Assembly (NCBI RefSeq): GCF_030124325.1
Contig: NZ_JASKLR010000004.1
Coordinates: forward strand, 1-64,000
DNA length: 64,000 nucleotides
DNA from: Sinorhizobium sp. 8-89
GTDB lineage: Bacteria > Pseudomonadota > Alphaproteobacteria > Rhizobiales > Rhizobiaceae
Reading direction: 5' to 3'
Shown: piece by piece, positions 1 through 12,095 of the stretch
Layout: each line of letters begins with the position of its first letter
Numbering within the stretch: the stretch's first letter is position 1
Position numbers and translations under genes: made by a program
The notes under the pieces: generated by a model
Database searches by the model: none
What the model was told of the DNA's origin: nothing
Seen by the model: only the letters and a program-made list of their open reading frames with translations

Positions 1-374
1 GAGCGAAGGTCATCGTCGCCAGCAGCGCCGCCGCCCTCGTCAGTGATCGGGCTTATAGACCCGCACCCTTTCCCCAGTCAACAGCCATTTTCAAAAAAAA
101 TGACAGTTTTTTGACAAACCTCGGCGACGCAAGGCTTTGCGGGCCGGAGATTCTTTTCTCGCCGGATCGGCCGCCCTGTGGATTCACAATTTCGCCCTCA
201 CTTCTTCACAATCGACCGATCTAAGCGACATCATCGATGCTTCGCTTCGGGGGACATAAGCGGGGGCCCTTCCCCTCGCCGATTTGACTCCGGCGCGCGG
301 AGGATGCACACCTTCGCGTAACGTATCGACGTCAAGAATACGGTTGAGAGTAATCAGGGGCGCTTAAGCTTGGC
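1..374. other. Intergenic region upstream of the M23 peptidase
   Basis: I see no convincing complete gene here. A consensus-like -35 hexamer TTGACA lies at 111-116 after an A/T-rich patch (94-112), but no good -10 follows at 16-18 bp. The left edge (1 to about 50) reads on the minus strand like a hydrophobic Ala/Leu-rich N-terminus (codons for LTRAAALLATMTFA), so a divergent exported protein may begin just outside the window. It cannot be confirmed from 13 coding bases. Confidence 0.4.
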
Positions 375-2336
375 ATGATCACCGACAAGAACATGGTCCG
401 GTCGCTTGGCGACCAGCCGCCGATCCTTGCGGATGGCCGTCGCGCGCCGGACCGGCGCGAGATCTCGATGCGCTGGCTGTCGGGCACGTTCCTCACCGGT
501 ATCACATCGAGCCTGCTGATGGGCGTCGCCCTCTTTGCCGCTCTCGATGGCCGGCAGCAACTGGCGATCCCGGCGGAGGCCTTTGCAGCACTCGACCCTT
601 CCGCTCCCGGCGCTGCGCCGATCAGTACCGCCAAGCGCGGCGACCGCATCCTTTCGCCGAACATCGTCGCCAAGCCTGCCGACAAGACAGTCATGGAAGT
701 CTCGACGATGATCCATGACGGCGAGAAGGAGGTCGTCCGCCGGCAGCCCTTTGTCCATGTTAAGATGGCGCTCGCGGCCAATCACCAGACGTCCGAAAAC
801 TATCCCGCATTCGATCCGCTGGCGATCTTCGCGACGGACGATGCGGACGCGGAAGCTCCGGTGGCACGAACGGGCACCATCTACGGTTCGGACGTCGAAT
901 CCGAGGTTGCACTGAAAACCATCGACTTTCCGCTGAAGGGATCCAGCCTGACTTTCGGACCATCCATGTCGCTCGACGAGGTGGAGGAAAACGTCCGTAC
1001 CAACGGCTCGGTCCTGACGGAAGGCAACACGCAGGTTGCTTCGCTTTTCTATGTCGACCCGCAACGCTTTGCTTCGGACGCAGGCGAACTCGATCTGATC
1101 CAGGGGCTGTCGGCCCGGATCGTCGAGGAAAACATGAGCGTTTCGGCCTATGAGAACATCACCAAGCAGAGCACCGAATATGCGGACGACGTTATCCCGG
1201 TTCGCCGCCCGACACCGATCGCAATGGTGATGGTGAATGCCGGTTATTCCAAGGCGCAGGCCGAGGATGCCGGAGGCTACATCGAAGAGGCACTCGGCGC
1301 CAAGGAACTGGCCGCCGGCGACGTCCTGCGCATCGGCATCATCCAGAAAGGCGAGGAAGCGCGGATCGTGCGCGCCACCATTTACTCGCGCAATCGTCAC
1401 GTGCTCACCATGGCCGTCGACGACAAAGGCCGTTTCGTTCCCGGCGCCGAGCCGCCGAGACTCGATGCGGTCGCGACCGCCTTCGACGACAACGGAACGC
1501 CGGTGGTCGCAAGCGGTCATGACCTGCCGCGCGTCTATGACGGCATCTATCGAGCCGCCCTTTCCTACGGCATGAATTCCGACATGGTGGCCCTGGTGGT
1601 CAAGCTGTTGGCAAGCAATGTCGATTTCCAGGCGCAGTTGAAGCCTGCGGATTCGCTCGAGGCTTTCTTCTCGGTCACCGACGAAAGCGGGCGCGCGACG
1701 GACGAATCCGAGCTTCTTTACGTGAATGCCAAGTTCGGTGACGCCGAGACCCGGTTCTACCGTTTTCAGGATCCGGACGACAATTCGATCGATTACTTCG
1801 ACAAGGACGGCAAGAGCATCCGCCAGTTCCTCTTGCGCAATCCCCTTCCGAACGGCCACTTCCGTTCCGGTTTCGGCATGCGCCGCCACCCGATCCTCGG
1901 CTTCTCCCGCATGCATACCGGCGTGGACTGGTCCGCGCCGCGTGGCACCCCGATCATCGCCGCCGGAAACGGCACGGTCGAGAAAGCCGGCTGGGACTCC
2001 GGCGGCTATGGCAACCAAACGCTGATCCGCCACGCCAACGGCTACGTTTCGTCCTACAATCATCAGAGCGCGATCGCCAAGAACGTCAGGCCGGGCGTCA
2101 AGGTCGTCCAGGGCCAGGTGATCGGTTGGGTAGGCACGACCGGGCTTTCCACCGGCCCGCATCTCCACTACGAGCTGATCGTCAACGGCAACAAGGTGGA
2201 TCCTCTGCGCATCCGCCTGCCCGGCGGCAAGTCGCTCAAAGGCGAGGCGCTGGCGACCTTCGAGAAGGAACGCATGCGTATCGACGAACTCCTCGGCAAG
2301 GACGAGGCCGGCAACGAGATTGCAAGCAAACAATAA
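375..2336 (+). CDS. M23-family peptidoglycan metallopeptidase, membrane anchored
   Basis: A predicted LytM/M23 zinc endopeptidase of 653 residues that would cut peptide cross-links in peptidoglycan from the periplasmic side. A hydrophobic segment at residues 35-57 suggests an N-terminal anchor after a short cytoplasmic tail. The catalytic domain is C-terminal (about 490-620), with the zinc ligands visible as MHTGVDW (H514, D518) and PHLHYE (H596, H598). The long middle part is not assigned; family members often carry an SH3-like or coiled region here. The ATG at 375 has no strong Shine-Dalgarno, so a slightly later start is possible. It converges on clpB and shares a terminator with it. Whether it is an active hydrolase or an activator of one cannot be told, but all ligands are present. 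Confidence 0.9.
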   Translation: MITDKNMVRSLGDQPPILADGRRAPDRREISMRWLSGTFLTGITSSLLMGVALFAALDGRQQLAIPAEAFAALDPSAPGAAPISTAKRGDRILSPNIVAKPADKTVMEVSTMIHDGEKEVVRRQPFVHVKMALAANHQTSENYPAFDPLAIFATDDADAEAPVARTGTIYGSDVESEVALKTIDFPLKGSSLTFGPSMSLDEVEENVRTNGSVLTEGNTQVASLFYVDPQRFASDAGELDLIQGLSARIVEENMSVSAYENITKQSTEYADDVIPVRRPTPIAMVMVNAGYSKAQAEDAGGYIEEALGAKELAAGDVLRIGIIQKGEEARIVRATIYSRNRHVLTMAVDDKGRFVPGAEPPRLDAVATAFDDNGTPVVASGHDLPRVYDGIYRAALSYGMNSDMVALVVKLLASNVDFQAQLKPADSLEAFFSVTDESGRATDESELLYVNAKFGDAETRFYRFQDPDDNSIDYFDKDGKSIRQFLLRNPLPNGHFRSGFGMRRHPILGFSRMHTGVDWSAPRGTPIIAAGNGTVEKAGWDSGGYGNQTLIRHANGYVSSYNHQSAIAKNVRPGVKVVQGQVIGWVGTTGLSTGPHLHYELIVNGNKVDPLRIRLPGGKSLKGEALATFEKERMRIDELLGKDEAGNEIASKQ

Positions 2337-2358
2337 TATTCCATGGCATGAGCCATGC

Positions 2359-2386
2359 AAAAAGGCCGCCTTTCGGCGGCCTTTTC
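2359..2386. terminator. Bidirectional intrinsic terminator between M23 gene and clpB
   Basis: An 11-bp perfect stem (AAAAGGCCGCC / GGCGGCCTTTT) with a TTTC loop lies between the two convergent genes. It carries T runs on both strands, so it can end transcription from either side. Confidence 0.85.
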
Positions 2387-2404
2387 TGTCTCGATCTTTC
2401 CGCC

Positions 2405-5011
<2,607 letters not shown>

Positions 5012-5144
5012 TCTCTACCTCCATAGCCCGGCGAGCCCATCATCGTGGCACTGGCCGGTGTTTCAGGATCAGGCTCCCGCATTCGGCAAGCCTGTCATTG
5101 ATGACTCGTCCTCGCGTTGCGCGGGATCAAGTCTTCGAAGCGGA

Positions 5145-5178
5145 ATATGGGGCAGTGTTTTCAGAAATTAAAGGGCGG
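5145..5178 (-). promoter_or_regulatory. Candidate RpoH (sigma-32) heat-shock promoter of clpB
   Basis: On the minus strand CCGCCCTTTAA (-35) is followed after 15 bp by CCCCATAT (-10). The -10 matches the classical sigma-32 consensus CCCCATNT exactly, and the -35 differs from CNCCCTTGAA by one base. The predicted transcript would start near 5138, about 127 nt before the clpB ATG. The match is seen directly; heat induction is inferred. Confidence 0.65.
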
Positions 5179-5266
5179 TGGCGGAAGGCGCTTGGCGAAA
5201 TCTCCACGGACAGGTGGCGCCGGGCTCAACCAAGAAAGAGCGCCCCGATCGCCGAGTGGCTGACAT

Positions 5267-5297
5267 GAGAAAACCCGACCGCAGGGCGGCCGGGTTC
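5267..5297 (-). terminator. Intrinsic terminator after DUF4167 gene
   Basis: On the minus strand AACCCG and CCGC arms (one mismatch between them) enclose a 3-nt loop and are followed by TTTTC. The position, about 40 bp after the stop codon, fits termination of the DUF4167 transcript. Confidence 0.7.
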
Positions 5298-5337
5298 TGG
5301 TCAAATCGGTTGCGTAAAGCGAAGCGCCCGGGAGCGC

Positions 5338-5988
5338 TTAGTCCGAGGCGGCTAGCGCCGGCGCATCGCCAGCAGCTTCGCCGGACGGCTGGGCGTCGCC
5401 CGATGCTTCGTCCTGCGCGCCGCGCCGCGGCTGGCGACGCGGACGGCTGGCACTGCGACGGCGAGAGGCCGGACGGCTGGAGGTCGCCGCAGGCGTTTCC
5501 TCTTCCATTGCCACTTCGGCAGGCGTGCCTTCGATCACCGGCTGCGGACCGGAACCATCGATAACCGGTTGAGGTGCGCTCACCGAGGGTGCGGCTGCAT
5601 TCGAGGCTGCGGGTGCATCCTCGGAATAGCCCTGATCCAGGTCGTCCTGATCGCGATCGATCCCGTCCCGGTCCTGATAGTCCTGGCGCTCTTCGCGCTG
5701 GAAACGATCCTGCATCTGCGCCTGCGCCGCGGCGATAATGCGGTTGTAGTGCTCGGCGTGCTGCAGGTAGTTTTCCGCCATGACGCGGTCACCGGAACTT
5801 TGCGCGTCGCGCGCAAGGGCAGCGTATTTCTCAGCGATGTGCTGGGCGGTACCGCGAATCTTCACATCGGGGCCGGAGCTATCGTAAGTCCGCGTAAGCG
5901 GATTGGATCCCTTGCGGTTATGATTGTTTCCGTTGTTATTGTTGTTATTTCGCCCACGGCCGCGCTTGTTTTGCTGTCCTGGCCTCAT
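5338..5988 (-). CDS. DUF4167 domain protein, basic and low-complexity
   Basis: A 216-residue protein of unknown function found throughout the Rhizobiales. It opens with a basic, Asn-rich tract (RGRGRNNNNNNGNNHNRKG), then the conserved DUF4167 core (about 25-95, with TRTYDSSGPDVKIRGTAQHI and a Tyr/His-containing helix). The tail is Ala/Pro/Glu-rich and ends in an Arg-rich patch. The composition suggests RNA or ribosome association, but that is inference. The start was placed at the ATG at 5988, where the conserved MRPGQQNKRGRGR begins; upstream in-frame codons have no family similarity. It lies downstream of prfA-prmC, as in other rhizobia. Confidence 0.85.
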   Translation of the reverse strand: MRPGQQNKRGRGRNNNNNNGNNHNRKGSNPLTRTYDSSGPDVKIRGTAQHIAEKYAALARDAQSSGDRVMAENYLQHAEHYNRIIAAAQAQMQDRFQREERQDYQDRDGIDRDQDDLDQGYSEDAPAASNAAAPSVSAPQPVIDGSGPQPVIEGTPAEVAMEEETPAATSSRPASRRRSASRPRRQPRRGAQDEASGDAQPSGEAAGDAPALAASD

Positions 5989-6319
5989 AGTATATTCACC
6001 CGAATTCTCTTGATAATGATGATCATGTGGTTCCGCATCCCGGCCGGACCTGTCCGCGCCCGAGAAAACACGCGCCACGAAAGACCGCATCGCGATCTCG
6101 GCGCCGGCTGACGTCAAATTAACAGGTACCCGCACAAGGCACTGTCGAACCCTAGCAACTCTTTCTGAGAGCAATCCCCGTGGCCAGGTCATACCGGAGC
6201 GAATCTTTGGTCGATGACCTTACTGCCCAGTGCGCGGGGGCAAACTAGCCCGCTTCCTTTAGGATTCCAAGCCCTTTCTTTGCCCTTCAAGAAAAGAGAT
6301 GTGCCGATGCAGCATTTTT
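5989..6319. other. Intergenic region between DUF4167 gene and prmC
   Basis: This stretch of 331 bp lies between two leftward genes and presumably carries the DUF4167 promoter. No clear -35/-10 pair, hairpin terminator or small gene was recognised. Confidence 0.4.
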
Positions 6320-7201
6320 TCAACGGTTGCTGCTGCATTCCCGGTCGCGCTTGAATACAAGGGCCCGATCGTTGCCGCCGAGATCCTTCGCGCTGTCACG
6401 CAAACGGAACCCTTGCGCTGCGAACAGCGCCGTTACCGCCTGCTTTTGATCGAAACCGATTTCCAAGCCTATTACGCCGTCTGCTTCAAGATGACGATCA
6501 GCGTGAAGGGCAATGGCACGATAGGCATTCAGCCCGTCGTCTCCGCCATCAAGAGCAGCGGCCGGATCATGGAATTTTACTTCCGGCTCAAGCTCTTCGA
6601 CAACTTTGGACTGGATATAAGGCGGATTTGAGACGATCACATCGAACCGACCCTCGACCTCCTCGAACCAGCTGCTCCGAAGCGTCTGGAACCGCCCGGC
6701 AAGACCATTGCGCTCTGCGTTTTCGCGCGCCGTCGCCAAGGCGTCCTCGGATATATCAGTACCGAGGCCGCGAGCTTCAAGTACCTTATCGAGAAGAGCA
6801 AGACAAATTGCTCCTGTTCCGATGCCGAGATCGATGATCCGACAGGTTCCCTTGTTGGCGACAATCCGCCGCACATGCGGGATCATGCAGTCGACCAGCG
6901 TCTCCGTATCCGGCCGCGGCTCCAGCGTGTCCTTGGAGAGCTTGAGCGTCAGTCCGTAGAACTCCCTTTCGCCGAGGATGCGGTAAACCGGTTCGCGCGC
7001 TGCGCGACGCTCGACGGCAGCTCGGATGCGCGCCGCGAGAGCGTCGTCAACCGCCTCCCCTCCCCGCGCCATTATTGCCGCTAACGAAAGGCCGAGCAGC
7101 CCGGAAATCAGGTGCCTGGCATCGACCGCCGCCGTCTCGATACCGGCGGCCTTCAGCCTGTCGCGGCTTTCGGCAAGGAGGTGGTCGAGCGTCTCGGCCA
7201 T
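6320..7201 (-). CDS. prmC: Release factor glutamine methyltransferase PrmC
   Basis: Methylates the glutamine of the GGQ motif in release factors using S-adenosylmethionine, which speeds peptide release. The 293-residue protein has an N-terminal helical release-factor-binding domain (about 1-90) and a class I methyltransferase fold with motif I DLGIGTG at 124-130 and the NPPY active-site motif at 192-195. The gene starts only 6 bp after the prfA stop codon, so enzyme and substrate are almost certainly co-transcribed and perhaps translationally coupled. Length and motifs are normal for the family. Confidence 0.97.
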   Translation of the reverse strand: MAETLDHLLAESRDRLKAAGIETAAVDARHLISGLLGLSLAAIMARGGEAVDDALAARIRAAVERRAAREPVYRILGEREFYGLTLKLSKDTLEPRPDTETLVDCMIPHVRRIVANKGTCRIIDLGIGTGAICLALLDKVLEARGLGTDISEDALATARENAERNGLAGRFQTLRSSWFEEVEGRFDVIVSNPPYIQSKVVEELEPEVKFHDPAAALDGGDDGLNAYRAIALHADRHLEADGVIGLEIGFDQKQAVTALFAAQGFRLRDSAKDLGGNDRALVFKRDRECSSNR

Positions 7202-7207
7202 TGCGGC

Positions 7208-8290
7208 TCAGCCCTGCTGCTCGCCGAGAAGCGCGAGCTGGCTTGCCTGATAATCCGCCAGCAGCGCATCCACGACCTCGTCGATCTCGCCCATCATCAT
7301 CCGGTCGAGCTTGTAGAGCGTCAGGTTGATGCGATGGTCGGTGATGCGTCCCTGCGGGAAATTGTAGGTGCGAATGCGCTCCGAACGATCGCCGGAGCCA
7401 ACCTGGCTCCTGCGATCCGCCGACCGCTCACTGTCGGCGCGCTGGCGCTCCATATCGAAAAGTCGCGAGCGCAGCACCTGCATCGCCTTGGCGCGGTTCT
7501 GATGCTGCGACTTCTCCGAGCTCGTGACGACGAGACCGGTCGGAATATGGGTGATGCGGACCGCAGAGTCGGTCGTATTGACGTGCTGGCCGCCGGCACC
7601 CGAAGACCGCATCGTGTCGATGCGAATGTCCTCAGGACGGATATCGATATCGATCTCCTCGGCCTCGGGCAGGACCGCCACCGTCGCCGCGGAGGTATGG
7701 ATGCGTCCGCTCGCCTCCGTTTCCGGAACGCGCTGCACCCGGTGAACGCCGGATTCGAATTTCAGCCGCGAGAACACGCCGCGGCCCGATACCGTCGCGA
7801 TGATTTCCTTGTAGCCGCCGGCCTCGCCCTCGCTTGCCGAAAGAACCTCGACCCGCCAGCCCTTGGTCGAGGCATAGCGCTCGTACATTCGGAAGAGGTC
7901 GCCGGCAAAGAGTGCTGCCTCCGAGCCGCCCGTGCCGGCACGGATTTCGAGGATCGCGCTCTTTTCATCGGCCGCATCCTTTGGCAAGAGCAGGATCTGG
8001 ATGTCCTGTTCGAGCGCTTCGATCAGCTCTTCGACCTCCGGCTTTTCCATCTCCGCAAGGCCGCGCATCTCCTTGTCGGTCGTGCGGTCGGCAAGCATTG
8101 CGTCGATGTCCGCAAGCTCGGCGCGCGCCTTTTCGTAGGCGCGGATCTTCGTCACGACCGGCTGCAGTTCGGAATATTCGGAAGCCAGCTTCACATAGAC
8201 GTCCGCCGACGGCCCGGCCGACATGCGTGCCTCGATTTCGCCAAACCGACGTTCCAGTTCGCGCATCTTTTCAACGGGAAGCTTTGCCAA
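7208..8290 (-). CDS. prfA: Peptide chain release factor 1
   Basis: Recognises UAA and UAG stop codons and triggers hydrolysis of peptidyl-tRNA. The GGQ catalytic loop ([10 protein letters not shown]) is near residues 228-237. The codon-recognition tripeptide sits in [10 protein letters not shown], the PxT form typical of RF1 rather than the SPF of RF2. I place the start at a TTG (8290), which gives the usual 360 residues beginning [13 protein letters not shown] lies 6 nt before it. A longer reading from another TTG at 8302 is possible but has no Shine-Dalgarno of its own. The rare TTG start may limit expression. It forms an operon with prmC, which modifies its GGQ glutamine. Confidence 0.96.
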   Translation of the reverse strand: MAKLPVEKMRELERRFGEIEARMSAGPSADVYVKLASEYSELQPVVTKIRAYEKARAELADIDAMLADRTTDKEMRGLAEMEKPEVEELIEALEQDIQILLLPKDAADEKSAILEIRAGTGGSEAALFAGDLFRMYERYASTKGWRVEVLSASEGEAGGYKEIIATVSGRGVFSRLKFESGVHRVQRVPETEASGRIHTSAATVAVLPEAEEIDIDIRPEDIRIDTMRSSGAGGQHVNTTDSAVRITHIPTGLVVTSSEKSQHQNRAKAMQVLRSRLFDMERQRADSERSADRRSQVGSGDRSERIRTYNFPQGRITDHRINLTLYKLDRMMMGEIDEVVDALLADYQASQLALLGEQQG

Positions 8291-8340
8291 GTGTAACTCC
8301 AAATGCGTTCGTCCGGCCCGGGATGATCCGGGCGTGGCTA

Positions 8341-8442
8341 CTGCATGATTCCTTAAATCGGAATCGATTTAAGGACAAAATCATGCAGCAACTCAAAGCT
8401 CTACAGCGACCTTGCGCGTCTGATTAGACGCGCGGCGCTGTA
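8341..8442 (+). repeat. RIME1-type element, copy 1
   Basis: Two palindromes in tandem: A starts CTGCATGATTCCTTAAATCG and closes with its inverted copy ending CATGCAG; B runs from CTACAGCGACC to GGCGCTGTA. It sits between prfA and ptsP. The A-B layout and about 100-bp length match the Rhizobium intergenic mosaic element RIME1; the family name is from memory. Confidence 0.8.
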
Positions 8443-8460
8443 AGGACGCTTCAATCCTGT

Positions 8461-10728
8461 CTAAACTGGTATGCCGTTCGCCGCCGCGAAATCAACGAGA
8501 AGCTGCCGAACCGACGTATCGGATTTCACGTCGTCGAGCGCAGACTCCAGAAGCTCCGCCAGCTTGCCGGCATCGAGCGCCAGCAGCATCGCCTTGACCG
8601 GCCCGACCGCCGTCGGCGACATCGACACCGAGCGGAAGCCGAGGCCGAGCAGCGCCATCGCCGACAGCGGCTTGCTCGCCATTTCGCCGCAGAGCGTCAC
8701 CGGCGTGTCGTTGCGTTCGCCGGCCCGCACGATCTCCCGCAGGATGCGCAGGAATGGCCGGCCGAGAATATCGAACCGATCGGATACGCGGGCATTGCCG
8801 CGGTCGACCGCCATCGCGAACTGGAAGAGATCATTCGAACCGACGGAAACGAAATCCACCTCGGCCATCAGTTCGTCGAGCTGCCACATCAGCGCCGGAA
8901 CTTCCAGCATTGCGCCGAACTGCAGCTTGCGCGGCAATTGCTCGCCAAGCTTCGACTGACGCTCGATCTCCTTCTGCAAAAGTTCGCGCGCGATCTTGAG
9001 CTCGGAGACTTCCGTCACCATCGGCAGCATCAGCTTGAGCTCAGCGCCGGCGGCCGCTCTCAGCATCGCCCTCAGCTGCGTGCGCAGAAGTCCCGGCCGG
9101 TCGAGCGAAAGCCGGATCGCCCGCCAGCCGAGCGCCGGGTTCTCCTCTTCCGCCGCACGGAAATAGGGAACGACCTTGTCGCCACCGATGTCGAGCGTGC
9201 GGAACGTCACCGGCTTGCCGCCGGTTTGCTTCAGCACACTGCGATAGAAGGCTTCCTGCTCCTCGGCCTTCGGCATGGTCGAGGCGATCATGAATTGCAG
9301 TTCGGTGCGGAAAAGACCGATGCCTTCGGCGCCCGCCTCGTTCAGATGCGGCAAATCGACCAGCAAACCAGCGTTCATCTGCAATGTGATGCGTTTGCCG
9401 TCCTTTGTTAGCGGCTCGACGTCTTTCAGTGCACGAAACTGCGCTTGCCGGCGGGCGCGGAACCGCACCTTCTCCTCGTAAGCACGCTGCAGATCGGCGA
9501 GCGGCCGCAAATGCACCTTCGCGTCGTCCCCGTCGACGATTATGGCGTCGCGGTTTTCGGCAAGCGCCACGGCCCCCGCCGCTTGGCCCACGACCGGAAT
9601 ACCCATGGCACGGGCGACGATCACCACATGACTCGTGACGGCACCCTCTTCCAGGACAAGACCGCGGACGTTTTCGCGCGGATAGTCCAGCAATTCGGCC
9701 GCCCCCATGGCGCGGGCAACTATGATCGCGTCGTTCGGAAAATCGGCTGCCGACAGCTTGGCGCCATAGCCGGATAGCTGGCGCAGCAGGCGGTTGGCAA
9801 GATCGTCGAAATCATGCATCCGCTCGCGGAGATAAGGGTCCGTGAGCCGGATCATTCGCGCCTTGGTCTCGCTCTGCACGCGCTCGACCGCCGCTTCCGC
9901 TGTCAGGCCGTTGCGGATCGCCTCCTCGAGTTTCCTCACCCAGCCGCGGTCATGGGCGAACATGCGATAGGTTTCGAGCACCGCCCGGTGCTCGCCCTCC
10001 ATCGACACATCACGGCGCGACAGCATGTCGTCGATCGAGATGCGCAAGGAACCGAGCGCCTCGGCAAGGCGCTGCAATTCGTGGTCCGTATCCTCGTTGA
10101 GCAGGTTCGTGACGACAATTCGCGGCTCGTGCAACACGACATAGCCGAGGCCGATGCCTTCGCCGAAGCTGTTACCGTCGATCGTCACAGGGCGCGAAAG
10201 GTCGAGTTCGAGGCCGGGCTTGGTGATCTTCTTCAACTCGCCGGTCGCGACCATCTCGGCGAGAACCATCGCCGTCGTCTCGAGAGCCTCGACCTCGTCC
10301 TCGCGGTAGTTGCGCATCGCCTTGTTCTGCACCACGAGAACGCCGAGTGCGCGCCCTGTGCGGAGGATCGGCACGCCAAGGAAGGAGTGGTAGATCTCTT
10401 CGCCCGTCTCAGGCAGATAGGTGAACGCCGGATGCGACTGCGCGTCAGAAAGATTGAGCGGTCGTGCGGAGGCCGCAATCGTACCGACGAGGCCTTGCCC
10501 CATCTTCAACTGCGCCAGGTGGACGGCGGTCTTGTTCAGACCTTCGGTGGCATAGAGTTCGAGCACTCCGTCGGAACGCAGCACATAGACGGAGCACACT
10601 TCCGCGACCATGTTCTGTGCGATCTGGCGCACGATGCGGTCCAGGCGCTCCTGCGGCTCGAGCGGTTCCGCCATGAGCTCGCGCAACCGCTTGAGGAGAA
10701 CGCGCGGACCTGCGGAAAGGTCTCTCAT
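8461..10728 (-). CDS. ptsP: Phosphoenolpyruvate-protein phosphotransferase PtsP (EI-Ntr)
   Basis: First enzyme of the nitrogen-related PTS; it passes phosphate from phosphoenolpyruvate to NPr and on to EIIA-Ntr, a regulatory rather than sugar-importing relay. The 755-residue protein has an N-terminal GAF domain (about 25-160) that separates it from the sugar EI. It is followed by the swivelling phosphohistidine domain with the active histidine in VTSHVVIVARAMG (H367) and a C-terminal PEP-binding TIM barrel (about 420-730). It lies between lysC and prfA, the usual rhizobial order. GAF domains of EI-Ntr respond to glutamine and 2-oxoglutarate in studied bacteria; that role here is inferred. The Shine-Dalgarno is weak. 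Confidence 0.96.
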   Translation of the reverse strand: MRDLSAGPRVLLKRLRELMAEPLEPQERLDRIVRQIAQNMVAEVCSVYVLRSDGVLELYATEGLNKTAVHLAQLKMGQGLVGTIAASARPLNLSDAQSHPAFTYLPETGEEIYHSFLGVPILRTGRALGVLVVQNKAMRNYREDEVEALETTAMVLAEMVATGELKKITKPGLELDLSRPVTIDGNSFGEGIGLGYVVLHEPRIVVTNLLNEDTDHELQRLAEALGSLRISIDDMLSRRDVSMEGEHRAVLETYRMFAHDRGWVRKLEEAIRNGLTAEAAVERVQSETKARMIRLTDPYLRERMHDFDDLANRLLRQLSGYGAKLSAADFPNDAIIVARAMGAAELLDYPRENVRGLVLEEGAVTSHVVIVARAMGIPVVGQAAGAVALAENRDAIIVDGDDAKVHLRPLADLQRAYEEKVRFRARRQAQFRALKDVEPLTKDGKRITLQMNAGLLVDLPHLNEAGAEGIGLFRTELQFMIASTMPKAEEQEAFYRSVLKQTGGKPVTFRTLDIGGDKVVPYFRAAEEENPALGWRAIRLSLDRPGLLRTQLRAMLRAAAGAELKLMLPMVTEVSELKIARELLQKEIERQSKLGEQLPRKLQFGAMLEVPALMWQLDELMAEVDFVSVGSNDLFQFAMAVDRGNARVSDRFDILGRPFLRILREIVRAGERNDTPVTLCGEMASKPLSAMALLGLGFRSVSMSPTAVGPVKAMLLALDAGKLAELLESALDDVKSDTSVRQLLVDFAAANGIPV

Positions 10729-10820
10729 CGCGTAAGGTCTCCCGAATAAGAATTACCGACGGCACGCACAGGAAGCTCGCGACCGTTCCAGCCGCGAATC
10801 CCAAATCAAATGCCTGCTGT

Positions 10821-12095
10821 TTAACTCTTATCCAGACCGTAGGCGGAATGCAAAGTGCGAACCGCCAATTCCGCATATGGACCGTCGATCAGGATGGAAA
10901 TCTTGATCTCGGAGGTTGTGATCGCCTTGATGTTGATGCCCTTCTCAGCAAGCGCACGGAAAGCCGACGCGGCGACGCCCGCATGGCTGCGCATGCCGAT
11001 ACCGATCACCGAGACCTTGACGAGGCCGGATTCCGACTGGACGACGTCGTAGCCGACCTTTTCCTTGTTGTCGGAAAGCACCTTCAGCGCCTTGTCGACA
11101 TCCCCGGAGGGCACGGTGAAGGTCATGTCCGTCTTCGACCCGTCTTCCGAGATATTCTGGACGATCATGTCGACGTTGATATGCGCTTCCGCCAGGGGTC
11201 CGAAGATCGCGGCGGAAACGCCCGGCCGGTCTGCCAGACGGCGCAGCGAAATCTGAGCTTCATCCTTGGCATAGGCAATGCCGGTTACGACTTCCTGTTC
11301 CACGATCTCATCCTCATCACAAATCAGCGTTCCGGGCGGGTTCAGAAGGTCACCCATGCCCGGCGCATCGGGATCCTCGAAAGAAGAGCGCACGAAGGTG
11401 CGGACCTTGTGCACCATGGCAAGCTCGACCGAGCGCACCTGCAGCACTTTCGCACCAAGCGAGGCCATTTCCAGCATTTCCTCGAAGGCGATTTTCTTCA
11501 GCCGCCGCGCCTTGGGCTCGATCCGCGGATCGGTCGTGTAGACCCCGTCCACATCCGTGTAGATGTCGCAGCGGTCGGCCTTGACGGCGGCAGCGATCGC
11601 GACGGCCGAGGTGTCCGAGCCGCCGCGGCCGAGCGTCGCCATGCGATTGTCCGGACCGAGCCCCTGAAAGCCGGCGATGACCGCAACCTGGCCCTCACCC
11701 ATCCGGCGAATGATATCGGCGCCATCAATGTCGAGGATACGCGCGGCACCGTGGGCATTGTCGGTCTTGATCGGGATCTGCCAACCCTGCCAGGAACGCG
11801 CATTGATGTTCATGGATTGCAGCGCGATCGCGAGCAGTCCGGAGGTGACCTGCTCACCGGAGGCGACAACGGCATCGTATTCACGCGCGTCGTAGAACGG
11901 CGCGTTCGAACCGGCAACCTTCGGCATGTTTTCCACCCAGCCGACCAGTTCATTGGTCTTGCCGGACATGGCGGAAACGACAACGGCGACCTCGTGGCCG
12001 GCATCAACTTCACGTTTCACATGGCGAGCGACATTGTAGATGCGTTCCAAATTTGCGACGGACGTTCCGCCGAATTTCATCACGATGCGTGCCAT
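10821..12095 (-). CDS. lysC: Aspartate kinase
   Basis: Phosphorylates aspartate, the first step toward lysine, threonine, methionine and diaminopimelate. The 424-residue enzyme begins with the kinase motif VMKFGGTSV and has a second nucleotide-binding stretch (GRGGSDTSAVAIAAA, about 170). It ends in two ACT domains (about 265-424) that usually bind inhibitory lysine or threonine. The ATG at 12095 follows AGAGGCGAA at good spacing. It is separated from ptsP by 92 bp and probably heads this leftward set. Other steps of the lysine route are elsewhere in the window (lysA). Confidence 0.97.
   Translation of the reverse strand: MARIVMKFGGTSVANLERIYNVARHVKREVDAGHEVAVVVSAMSGKTNELVGWVENMPKVAGSNAPFYDAREYDAVVASGEQVTSGLLAIALQSMNINARSWQGWQIPIKTDNAHGAARILDIDGADIIRRMGEGQVAVIAGFQGLGPDNRMATLGRGGSDTSAVAIAAAVKADRCDIYTDVDGVYTTDPRIEPKARRLKKIAFEEMLEMASLGAKVLQVRSVELAMVHKVRTFVRSSFEDPDAPGMGDLLNPPGTLICDEDEIVEQEVVTGIAYAKDEAQISLRRLADRPGVSAAIFGPLAEAHINVDMIVQNISEDGSKTDMTFTVPSGDVDKALKVLSDNKEKVGYDVVQSESGLVKVSVIGIGMRSHAGVAASAFRALAEKGINIKAITTSEIKISILIDGPYAELAVRTLHSAYGLDKS

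Larger units (their letters stand above)
5012..5337. other. Intergenic region between clpB and DUF4167 gene
   Basis: The region holds the clpB heat-shock promoter (5145-5178) and the DUF4167 terminator (5267-5297). I see no additional coding region or RNA gene. Confidence 0.6.

Noticed and set aside
1-13. Start of a divergent gene with an N-terminal signal-like sequence
   Set aside because: Only a few codons are visible, no ATG with a ribosome site is present upstream of position 13, and an in-frame stop lies shortly before, so a call would be guesswork.
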